Assembly (NCBI GenBank): GCA_005884465.1
Contig: VAZH01000449.1
Location: 1-7,643 of the forward strand
Source of the DNA: Alphaproteobacteria bacterium
Lineage (GTDB): Bacteria > Pseudomonadota > Alphaproteobacteria > Rhizobiales > Xanthobacteraceae
Length of the DNA: 7,643 bases
Reading direction: 5' to 3'
A model generated the notes under the pieces. The model worked only from the letters and a program-made list of their open reading frames with translations, did no database searches and was not told the DNA's origin. A program made the translations under genes and the position numbers. The first letter of the stretch is position 1, and every line of letters begins with the position of its first letter. Of this stretch, positions 1-5,690 are shown piece by piece.

Positions 1-120
1 CGCGAGGGCGGCTACTCCGAGGAAGAAGCGCTGACGCGCATCATCGACATGTTCGAAGCCGAAATCGCGCGGCCGACTGACGCAGGCAGCACCACGCCAC
101 GGTCGCAACAGGGTCACTGA
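1..120 (+). CDS. DUF5076-like small protein, C-terminal 39 residues (5' end outside window)
   Basis: The window opens inside a reading frame of 39 codons closed by TGA at 118-120. The visible residues begin REGGYSEEEALTRIIDMFEAE and end in a polar Thr/Gly/Gln-rich tail. The stretch Y-S-E-E-E-A followed by a helix R-I-I-D-M-F-E-A-E matches what I recall of the C-terminus of DUF5076-domain proteins, small proteins of unknown function. In Bradyrhizobium relatives they sit between pdhB and pdhC. The stop lies two bases before the pdhC start, so the two genes are almost certainly translated from one message. The position suggests a link to PDH expression or assembly, but that is inference. Family assignment from 39 residues is tentative, because the N-terminal part of the domain is not in the window. 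Confidence 0.6.
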   Translation, partial: REGGYSEEEALTRIIDMFEAEIARPTDAGSTTPRSQQGH

Positions 121-122
121 CA

Positions 123-1478
123 ATGCCGATTAACATTCTGATGCCCGCGCTGTCGCCGACGATGGAGAAGGGCAACCTTGCCAAGTGGCTCAAGAAGGAA
201 GGCGACAAGGTCAAGTCCGGCGACGTGATCGCGGAAATCGAGACCGACAAGGCGACCATGGAGGTCGAGGCGGTCGATGAGGGCACGCTGGCAAAAATTC
301 TGGTGCCCGAGGGTACGCAGGATGTCCCCGTGAACGACGTGATCGCGGTGCTTGCCGGCGATGGCGAGGACGTGAAGGCGGCGGGGGCAGCGGCTGCAAG
401 CGCGCCGCCGAAGCCTGCTGCGGCTGCTGAAGCACCCGCCGCTGCGAAGCCGGCGCCGGCACCCACACCCGCGCCTTCCCCGCCTCCTGCGGCGAAGGCC
501 GCAGCACCGGCCGCAGCTCCCGCGCCCCAGGCGACGGCGCCCGCGCCACAAACCAACGGTCACGGCCGCATCTTCTCCTCGCCCCTGGCGCGACGGCTGG
601 CAAAGGAAGCGGGCATCGAGCTTGCGCGCATCAACGGCAGCGGTCCGCATGGCCGCGTCATCGCGCGCGATGTCGAACAGGCGAAATCCGGCAAGGGCCT
701 GAAGGCCCCGGCGGCACCTGCCGGCGCGCCGGCGATCGCGCCTGGCATGTCGGACAAGCAGATCCGCGCGCTTTACGAGGACGGCAGCTACGAGGTGATT
801 CCGCACGACGGCATGCGCCGCACCATCGCACAGCGCCTGACCGCCTCGGTGCAGACCATCCCGCATTTCTATCTGACGATGGATTGCAATATCGATCTGC
901 TGGTTAAGGCCCGCGAAGAGATCAACGCCGCCGCGCCAAAGGACAAGGACGGCAAGCCCGCCTACAAGCTCTCGGTCAACGATTTCGTCATCAAGGCGTT
1001 GGCGCTCGCGCTGCAGCGGATCCCCAACGCCAATGTCAGTTGGACCGACGCCGGCATGCTGAAACACAAGCATTCCGATGTTGGTGTAGCCGTAGCGATG
1101 CCGGGCGGCCTGATCACGCCGATCATCCGGAAAGCGGAGACCAAGCCGATCTCGGCCGAGATGAAGGATTTCGCGGCGCGGGCGCGGGCGCGCAAGCTCA
1201 AGCCCGAGGAATATCAGGGCGGCACCACCGCCGTCTCCAACCTCGGCATGTACGGCATCAAGGATTTCACCGCCGTGATCAACCCGCCGCACGCCACCAT
1301 CCTCGCGGTCGGCGCCAGCGAGGAGCGCGCGATCGTCAAGAACGGCAAGATCGAAGTGGCGCAGATGATGAGCGTCACGCTGTCCTGCGATCACCGCGCG
1401 GTCGATGGCGCGCTCGGCGCCGAACTGCTCGGCGCGTTCAAGAAGCTGATTGAAAATCCGGTCATGATGGTGGTGTGA
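123..1478 (+). CDS. pdhC: Pyruvate dehydrogenase E2, dihydrolipoamide acetyltransferase
   Basis: This 451-residue protein is the cytoplasmic E2 core of the PDH complex, which moves the acetyl group from E1 to CoA through a swinging lipoyl arm. Residues 2-77 form one lipoyl domain, with the lipoylated lysine in E-T-D-K-A at Lys43. Residues about 85-145 are an Ala/Pro linker. Residues about 149-186 are the peripheral subunit-binding domain (SPLARRLAKEAGI, then GPHGRVIARDV), which docks E1 or E3. Residues about 222-451 are the acyltransferase domain, with SNLGMYGI at 372-379 and the catalytic DHRAVDG at 423-429 (His424, Asp428). A single lipoyl domain and this length fit alphaproteobacterial PdhC. 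The ATG follows the preceding stop by two bases with only a weak GGG upstream, so translational coupling is likely. The N-terminal motif MPINILMPALSPTM is typical of the family and fixes the start. A 2-oxoglutarate E2 is less likely given the PDH-type neighbours and the P-A-L-S-P-T-M motif. Confidence 0.97.
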   Translation: MPINILMPALSPTMEKGNLAKWLKKEGDKVKSGDVIAEIETDKATMEVEAVDEGTLAKILVPEGTQDVPVNDVIAVLAGDGEDVKAAGAAAASAPPKPAAAAEAPAAAKPAPAPTPAPSPPPAAKAAAPAAAPAPQATAPAPQTNGHGRIFSSPLARRLAKEAGIELARINGSGPHGRVIARDVEQAKSGKGLKAPAAPAGAPAIAPGMSDKQIRALYEDGSYEVIPHDGMRRTIAQRLTASVQTIPHFYLTMDCNIDLLVKAREEINAAAPKDKDGKPAYKLSVNDFVIKALALALQRIPNANVSWTDAGMLKHKHSDVGVAVAMPGGLITPIIRKAETKPISAEMKDFAARARARKLKPEEYQGGTTAVSNLGMYGIKDFTAVINPPHATILAVGASEERAIVKNGKIEVAQMMSVTLSCDHRAVDGALGAELLGAFKKLIENPVMMVV

Positions 1479-1494
1479 GGAACCGCAGCCGGGC

Positions 1495-1499
1495 GAGGG
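1495..1499 (+). promoter_or_regulatory. Shine-Dalgarno GAGGG for the TTG-start gene
   Basis: GAGGG lies seven bases before the TTG at 1507. No comparable purine run precedes the internal ATG at 1540, so this site is the main reason for choosing the TTG start. Starting at 1507 also keeps the whole first hydrophobic segment. Confidence 0.5.
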
Positions 1500-1506
1500 T
1501 GCATCG

Positions 1507-1746
1507 TTGAACGTTCGAACTCATTGGCCCTGGATCACGATGCTGCTGGTGGCTATCCTGGTGCTTAATCCCCTCGGCCTCGACGTTCTCAACGCCGCCT
1601 TCTTTTCCAATGAGCAACTATCGAGAAGTATCTGGCAGCCAATTGCATTGATTGTTATCGCGATGCTGTTGGCCCTGGTGCTTTTGGAATGGTTCCTCAG
1701 AACGCTCGTCTTGAAACGCCGTGCGCGCCGCACTACGACTGCATAA
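1507..1746 (+). CDS. Small two-helix membrane protein between pdhC and lpd
   Basis: I do not recognise a characterised family. The frame gives 79 residues from a TTG start, with an ATG at 1540 as a weaker alternative that would remove the first 11 residues. Two hydrophobic stretches are visible: about residues 8-24, which ends at Asn-Pro, and about 46-65 (IALIVIAMLLALVLLEW). The polar link between them contains SNEQLSRS. The C-terminus is strongly basic (KRRARR at 70-75), so by the positive-inside rule both ends should face the cytoplasm. The gene begins 28 bases after pdhC and ends 15 bases before lpd, so it is embedded in the PDH operon. It is less GC-rich than its neighbours (50% in 1621-1680, against 63% in pdhC bases 1201-1260), as hydrophobic Ile/Leu codons would partly explain. 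The coding call rests on the ribosome site, the helix pattern and the tight spacing. Its function is unknown. Confidence 0.7.
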   Translation: MNVRTHWPWITMLLVAILVLNPLGLDVLNAAFFSNEQLSRSIWQPIALIVIAMLLALVLLEWFLRTLVLKRRARRTTTA

Positions 1747-1751
1747 ATAAC

Positions 1752-1756
1752 GGGAG
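1752..1756 (+). promoter_or_regulatory. Shine-Dalgarno GGGAG for lpd
   Basis: GGGAG sits five bases before the ATG at 1762 and supports that start for lpd. It shows that the translation signal is intact although the coding frame is broken downstream. Confidence 0.6.
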
Positions 1757-1761
1757 CCCTC

Positions 1762-3154
1762 ATGGCCGACACCTCCTTCGACGTCATTATCATCGGCTCC
1801 GGTCCCGGCGGCTATGTCACTGCGATCCGCGCGGCGCAGCTCGGTTTCAAGACCGCGATCGTTGAAAAATCCTATCTCGGCGGCATCTGCCTGAACTGGG
1901 GCTGCATTCCGACCAAAGCACTGCTGCGCTCGGCGGAAATTTTTCATTACATGCAGCACGCCAAGGATTACGGACTTTCGGCCGAAAAAGTCGGCTACGA
2001 CGCCAAGGCCGTGGTGCAGCGCTCGCGCGCCGTCTCAAAACGCGAAGAAGAACAAGGTCGCGGTGATCTGGGGCGAGGCCGTGATCGATGCGCCCGGCAA
2101 GATCACGGTCAAGAAATCGCCGGTCGAAGCGCCGAAGGGCGCGCTGGGTGAGGGCGCCTACCAGGCCAAACACATCATCCTCGCCACCGGCGCGCGGCCC
2201 CGGGTGCTGCCGGGGCTCGAGCCCGACAACAAGCTGATCTGGACCTATTTTGAGGCGATGATCCCGGAAAAGGTGCCGAAGTCGCTATTGGTGGTGGGCT
2301 CCGGCGCCATCGGCATCGAGTTCGCGTCGTTCTTTCACACCATGGGGTCTGAGGTGACGGTGGTCGAGGTGCTGCCGCAGATCCTTCCTGTCGAGGATGC
2401 CGAGATTGCGGGGCTTGCGCGCAAACGCTTCGAAAAACAGGGCATCAAGATCCTCACCAATACCAAAGTGACAAAGCTTGAGAAGAAGAGCGACAGCGTG
2501 GTCGCCACCATCGACGACGGCAAGCAGCCGCAAACGATAGAATTCGAGCGCGTGATTTCGGCGGTCGGGGTGGTCGGCAATGTCGAGAATCTGGGCTTGG
2601 AAAAAGTTGGTGTTAAAGCCGATCGCGGAGTCATCGTGATCGACGGCTACGGCAAGACCAATGTGCCCGGGATCTATGCCATTGGCGACGTCGCGGGGCC
2701 GCCGATGCTCGCGCACAAGGCCGAGCATGAGGGCGTGGTCTGCGTCGAGGCCATCAAGGGCCTGAATCCGCACCCCACGGACAAGAATCTCATTCCCGGC
2801 TGTACCTATTGCAATCCGCAAATAGCCTCCGTCGGTCTCACCGAAGCGAGAGCAAAAGAAGGCGGCCGTGAAATCCGGGTCGGCCGCTTCCCGTTCGTCG
2901 GCAACGGCAAGGCGATCGCGCTCGGCGAGGACCAGGGGCTGGTCAAGGTGATCTTCGACAAGAAAACCGGCCAGTTGCTCGGCGCGCATATGGTCGGCGC
3001 CGAAGTCACCGAACTCATTCAGGGTTATGTGATTGCGATGAACCTCGAGACCACAGAAGAAGAGCTGATGCACACAGTGTTCCCGCACCCGACGCTGTCG
3101 GAGATGATGAAGGAAGCGGTGCTGGACGCCTATGGCCGCGTGCTCAACATATAA
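1762..3154 (+). pseudogene. lpdA: Dihydrolipoamide dehydrogenase (E3), frameshifted by an internal deletion
   Basis: E3 is an FAD flavoenzyme that reoxidises dihydrolipoyl groups on E2 with NAD+. The first frame encodes the FAD-binding GSGPGG (residues 12-17) and the redox disulfide in [13 protein letters not shown] (Cys43, Cys48). It runs correctly to Ser-Lys-Arg (residues 92-94, ending at 2043). It then turns into unrelated sequence and stops at TGA 2149-2151, giving a 129-residue product. The remainder continues in the next frame from about 2045 ([12 protein letters not shown]) to TAA at 3152-3154. It carries the NAD-binding GSGAIG (2297-2314), the second FAD motif ending YAIGD (about 2675-2689) and the catalytic HPTLSE (about 3086-3103). 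About nine residues usual between these parts (of the type LNDGVGFLM) are absent, consistent with loss of about 26-29 bases. Both halves otherwise look well preserved, so the break is recent or is a sequence error. It sits 15 bases after the small membrane gene, as the last PDH gene. Confidence 0.93.
2041..2047 (+). other. Frame break in lpd (presumed deletion junction)
   Basis: CGC at 2041-2043 is the last codon that matches Lpd in the first frame (S-K-R). AAG at 2045-2047 is the first codon that clearly matches in the second frame (K-K-N-K-V). Only one base separates them, where intact homologues have about nine codons. If the GCG at 2042-2044 belongs to the second frame, the loss is 29 bases; otherwise it is 26. 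Neither is a multiple of three. The expected sequence is recalled from the family, not aligned here. Confidence 0.85.
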
Positions 3155-3172
3155 GCAACGAGACTGAAATCC

Positions 3173-4414
3173 GTGAAAGAAAATGAAAATCTGACGATCG
3201 AACGCCCCACGTTCGTGACCCATCTCGAATGCGCGATGGAAGGAGACCGCTATCCCGCCGACCAGGTCCATAACCTCTCAAAAGCGGGCAAGCCGCTGTT
3301 GGTGCGCTACGACCTTGCCGGCGTGAAAAAGGCGCTGACGAAGGAAGCGTTGGCGCAACGGCCTGCCGATATGTGGCGCTACCGTGAAATGCTACCGGTA
3401 CGCAAAGTTAGCGACATCGTCAGTCTCGGCGAAGTGACGACGCCGCTGATCCGCCTTCCCAAACTGGCCAGGAAGATTGGCGGCGGGGAAATCATCGTCA
3501 AGGATGAAGGCAGGTTGCCGACCGGCTCGTTCAAGGCGCGCGGCCTGGTGATGGCGGTGTCGATGGGCAAGGCGCTCGGCATCAAGCACATGGCGATGCC
3601 GACCAACGGCAACGCAGGCGCTGCGCTCGCCGCCTACGCCACCAGTTGCGGCATCAAGACCACGATCTTCTGTCCCGCCGACACGCCAGAAGTAAACGTC
3701 AGCGAGATCGAGTTGCAGGGCGCGACCGTCTACCGCGTCAATGGACTGATCGATGATTGCGGCAAGATCGTCGGAGAGGGCAAGGCGAAGGCCGGCTGGT
3801 TCGATACCTCGACGCTGAAGGAGCCGTATCGTATCGAGGGCAAGAAGACGATGGGACTGGAGCTTGTCGAACAGCTCGGCTGGGATGTCCCGGACGTGAT
3901 CTTCTATCCGACCGGTGGGGGCACCGGCCTGATCGGCATGTGGAAGGCGTTCGCCGAACTCGAGACGATCGGCTTCATCGGCTCCAAACGGCCGCGGATG
4001 GTGGCGGTGCAGGCGGCAGGCTGCGCGCCGATGGTGCGTGCCTTCGAGAACGGCACCGAGCACGCACCGCGCTGGGAGGATGCCCACACCATTGCAGCGG
4101 GCATCCGGGTGCCGCAGGCGATCGGGGATTTTCTTATCCTGCGCGCGGTGCGCGAGAGCAAAGGTTTTGCCATTGCGGTGAGCGATGAGAAAATTTCTGC
4201 TGCGCTCAACGAAGTCGCGCGCGAAGAGGGCTTGCTGCTGTGTCCTGAAGGCGCGGCGACTTACGCCGCTTACAAACAAAGTCTTGCCGACGGCCGCGTG
4301 ACGAAAAGTGCTCGGGTGATGCTGTTCAATTGCGCCACAGGCCTTAAATACCCGCTGCCGCCGGTCACTCGCACACTCGACCGTCATAAGCCGATCGACT
4401 ACGCAAAGCTCTGA
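3173..4414 (+). CDS. Threonine-synthase-like PLP-dependent enzyme (fold type II)
   Basis: This 413-residue protein resembles the shorter, plant/archaeal-type threonine synthases, which convert O-phosphohomoserine to threonine and phosphate. The PLP lysine lies in LPTGSFKARG (Lys121). A glycine loop TGGGTG at 247-252 would hold the cofactor phosphate. PTNGNAGAALAAY (143-155) fits the substrate/cofactor region. The N-terminal segment HLEC....Y (17-27) through KPLLVRYDL (40-48) has the layout of the usual C-x-x-C-G zinc-ribbon-like lead-in, but only Cys20 remains. The start is GTG at 3173, 18 bases after the lpd stop, with only a weak ribosome site. It was chosen because the frame opens there and the N-terminus looks homologous from residue 7 onward. 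As I recall, bradyrhizobia also have a longer housekeeping ThrC, so this may be a paralogue with another substrate, such as a related amino-acid lyase. The enzyme class is secure, the exact reaction less so. Confidence 0.85.
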   Translation: MKENENLTIERPTFVTHLECAMEGDRYPADQVHNLSKAGKPLLVRYDLAGVKKALTKEALAQRPADMWRYREMLPVRKVSDIVSLGEVTTPLIRLPKLARKIGGGEIIVKDEGRLPTGSFKARGLVMAVSMGKALGIKHMAMPTNGNAGAALAAYATSCGIKTTIFCPADTPEVNVSEIELQGATVYRVNGLIDDCGKIVGEGKAKAGWFDTSTLKEPYRIEGKKTMGLELVEQLGWDVPDVIFYPTGGGTGLIGMWKAFAELETIGFIGSKRPRMVAVQAAGCAPMVRAFENGTEHAPRWEDAHTIAAGIRVPQAIGDFLILRAVRESKGFAIAVSDEKISAALNEVAREEGLLLCPEGAATYAAYKQSLADGRVTKSARVMLFNCATGLKYPLPPVTRTLDRHKPIDYAKL

Positions 4415-4442
4415 TTTCTCATTCGAATGCTGCGGCGGCGCT

Positions 4443-4448
4443 GGAGGG
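4443..4448 (+). promoter_or_regulatory. Shine-Dalgarno GGAGGG that sets the receptor start at 4453
   Basis: A strong GGAGGG ends four bases before the ATG at 4453. TTG at 4450 is directly in frame and would add one residue, but it lies only one base from the ribosome site, so the ATG is preferred. Confidence 0.65.
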
Positions 4449-4452
4449 TTTG

Positions 4453-5424
4453 ATGCGAAGAACTGTTTTGGCCGCGTTGATTGCGCTAATGTCATTCGGC
4501 GGCAATGCGCTTGCGGACAATTTCCCGTCGCATCCCATCACCATCGTGGTGCCGTTTTCCGCCGGCGGTCCGTCCGATGCGATGACACGGATTCTGGCCG
4601 AGCGAATGAAGACAACGCTCGGCGAAGCCGTCCTGGTCGAGAACGTAACTGGCGCCGGCGGCTCGGTCGGGGTCGGGCGCGCGGTGCGCTCGCCGCCTGA
4701 CGGCTACACCATAAGCTTTGGGCATCTCGGCACTCACGTCGCCAATGGTGCGATTTACAAGCTCGGCTACGACCTCGTCACCGATCTCGAACCGGTCGTG
4801 CTGTTGCCGAGCAATCCGATGATCATCGTCAGCAAGAAAGCGGTTCCGGCAAAATCATTGCAGGAGTTGCTGGCATGGCTCAAAGCCCGACCAACGCCTG
4901 CGACGGCCGGAACCGCGGGCGCCGGCTCGGGCAGTCACATCGCCGGGCTTTATTTCGAGAACGTCAGCGGCATCAAGCTGCAATACGTGCCGTATCGCGG
5001 CACGGCGCCGGCCATGAACGACCTCGTCGCCGGACAGATCGATCTTATCGTCGATCAGACCTCCAATTCCATCGGCCAGGTTCGAGCCGGTAACATCCGC
5101 GCCTATGCCGTCACCAGCGACAAGCGCCTGGAGTCCGTGCCGGACGTTCCGACCACCGACGAGGCGGGCCTGTCCGGATTTCACATGACGCTGTGGTCCG
5201 GCCTGTGGGCGCCGAAAGGCACGCCCAAAACAATCGTGGCAAAACTCAACACCGCGGCAGTGGATGCGTTGAACGATCCGGCCGTGCGCAAGCAGCTGGA
5301 AAACCTGGGATTACAGATGCCGTCGAAGGATCAGCTCGCGCCAGAGGCGCTCGGCGCCTGGCAGAAGGCCGAAATGGAAAAATGGTGGCCGATGATCAAG
5401 GCCGCCAACGTCAAGGTTGAGTAG
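4453..5424 (+). CDS. Bug/TctC-family periplasmic solute-binding protein
   Basis: This 323-residue protein has a clear Sec signal peptide: MRR, a hydrophobic core of about residues 5-16, and likely cleavage after Ala-Leu-Ala at residue 21. The mature part begins with the family signature P-x-x-P-I-T-I-V-V-P-F-S-A-G-G-P-S-D, followed by R-I-L-A (residues 25-49) and then VLVENVTGAGG. GTAGAGSGSH and YVPYRGTAPAMNDLVAGQID (about residues 154-163 and 179-198) are also typical. Bug/TctC proteins are periplasmic receptors with a Venus-flytrap fold that bind carboxylates or other small acids, often for a tripartite tricarboxylate transporter. No TctA or TctB membrane gene is present in the window, and such orphan receptors are common in this lineage and in Bordetella relatives. 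The ligand cannot be read from the sequence. The gene starts 38 bases after the PLP-enzyme stop with its own strong ribosome site, so co-transcription is plausible. Confidence 0.92.
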   Translation: MRRTVLAALIALMSFGGNALADNFPSHPITIVVPFSAGGPSDAMTRILAERMKTTLGEAVLVENVTGAGGSVGVGRAVRSPPDGYTISFGHLGTHVANGAIYKLGYDLVTDLEPVVLLPSNPMIIVSKKAVPAKSLQELLAWLKARPTPATAGTAGAGSGSHIAGLYFENVSGIKLQYVPYRGTAPAMNDLVAGQIDLIVDQTSNSIGQVRAGNIRAYAVTSDKRLESVPDVPTTDEAGLSGFHMTLWSGLWAPKGTPKTIVAKLNTAAVDALNDPAVRKQLENLGLQMPSKDQLAPEALGAWQKAEMEKWWPMIKAANVKVE

Positions 5425-5435
5425 GCCGAACGCAA

Positions 5436-5451
5436 CGCTCTTACCCGAGCG
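5436..5451 (+). terminator. Candidate hairpin after the receptor gene
   Basis: CGCTC (5436-5440) and GAGCG (5447-5451) are perfect reverse complements around a six-base loop, beginning 11 bases after the stop codon. The position suits transcript ending or 3' protection. There is no T run, so it is not a textbook intrinsic terminator. Confidence 0.25.
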
Positions 5452-5479
5452 CGCTGAATTGTGCGGAGCAACAAGGATG

Positions 5480-5515
5480 GTTGCCGCAGCGCCACGATTG
5501 TGGCTTGCTCGCAAC
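5480..5515 (+). repeat. Imperfect inverted repeat / stem-loop upstream of ilvD
   Basis: Nested complementary arms are visible: GTTGC (5480-5484) with GCAAC (5511-5515), GCA (5486-5488) with TGC (5506-5508), and GCCAC (5491-5495) with GTGGC (5500-5504) around the loop GATT. That makes 13 base pairs with small internal bulges. No T run follows. It could be a terminator stem, a leader hairpin or an operator. GAGCAA at 5466-5471 can alternatively pair with TTGCTC at 5505-5510. Confidence 0.4.
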
Positions 5516-5541
5516 ACTGAGGGAACATTTAACCGTCATTC

Positions 5542-5570
5542 CGGCTAACTCTTGCGCGCGCCGCTTTTTT
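5542..5570 (+). terminator. Weak candidate intrinsic terminator
   Basis: A run of six T (5565-5570) follows a four-base-pair stem, CGGC (5542-5545) with GCCG (5560-5563), around a 14-base loop rich in GCGC. The T run is the only one of this kind in the gap. The stem is short, so the call is weak. Confidence 0.2.
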
Positions 5571-5690
5571 GCCACACCCCTCCATGAAATCATTCCTTCG
5601 TAGGCTGACGGCCACGGCGCTCGCGAAGGCGAAGGGAAATCCTTGCATTTTCCGGGTCTAACAAGAGTAGGCTGGGGAAACAGGTTCGCG

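Larger units (their letters stand above)
5425..5690 (+). other. Intergenic region between the solute receptor and ilvD
   Basis: This is the largest non-coding gap in the window. It probably ends the upstream transcript and holds the ilvD promoter and leader. I see a GC-rich hairpin just after the receptor stop (5436-5451), an imperfect stem-loop (5480-5515), a T run preceded by a weak stem (5542-5570) and a repeated CGAAGG that can pair upstream (5595-5635). No open frame here looks coding. I could not place a convincing pair of promoter boxes: TTGCAT at 5643-5648 could be a -35-like element, but nothing persuasive lies at the right distance downstream. Confidence 0.6.

Noticed and set aside
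380..550. Low-complexity GC-rich repeat within pdhC
   Set aside because: It encodes the normal flexible Ala/Pro linker of E2 proteins, not a mobile or regulatory repeat.
114..1394. Long open frame of 426 codons on the minus strand opposite pdhC
   Set aside because: It is Arg/Gly/His/Asp-rich with no recognisable motif, and it lies exactly opposite a certain gene. Long antisense frames are expected in GC-rich DNA.
2030..2065. Programmed ribosomal frameshifting in lpd
   Set aside because: Conserved residues are missing at the junction, so a simple slip would not restore the family sequence. There is also no convincing slippery heptamer with a downstream structure.
2285..3271. Minus-strand open frame of 328 codons opposite lpd
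   Set aside because: No domain or start signal, composition typical of antisense frames, and the + strand carries clear E3 motifs throughout.
3392..4495. Minus-strand open frame of 367 codons opposite the PLP enzyme
   Set aside because: No motif and low-complexity Arg/Ala/His composition; the + strand enzyme is unambiguous.
5584..5661. A 25-codon open frame upstream of ilvD as an attenuator leader peptide
   Set aside because: It starts at ATG 5584 and ends at TAA 5659-5661, but has no ribosome site (the upstream bases are CCCCTCC) and no run of Ile, Leu or Val codons as expected for branched-chain attenuation.
5643..5671. Promoter for ilvD with TTGCAT as the -35 box
   Set aside because: Nothing resembling a -10 box lies 16-18 bases downstream, so I would not annotate it.
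5643..5690. In-frame N-terminal extension of ilvD to a TTG
   Set aside because: The 16 extra residues have no resemblance to IlvD, whereas the ATG at 5691 gives the expected N-terminus and length.
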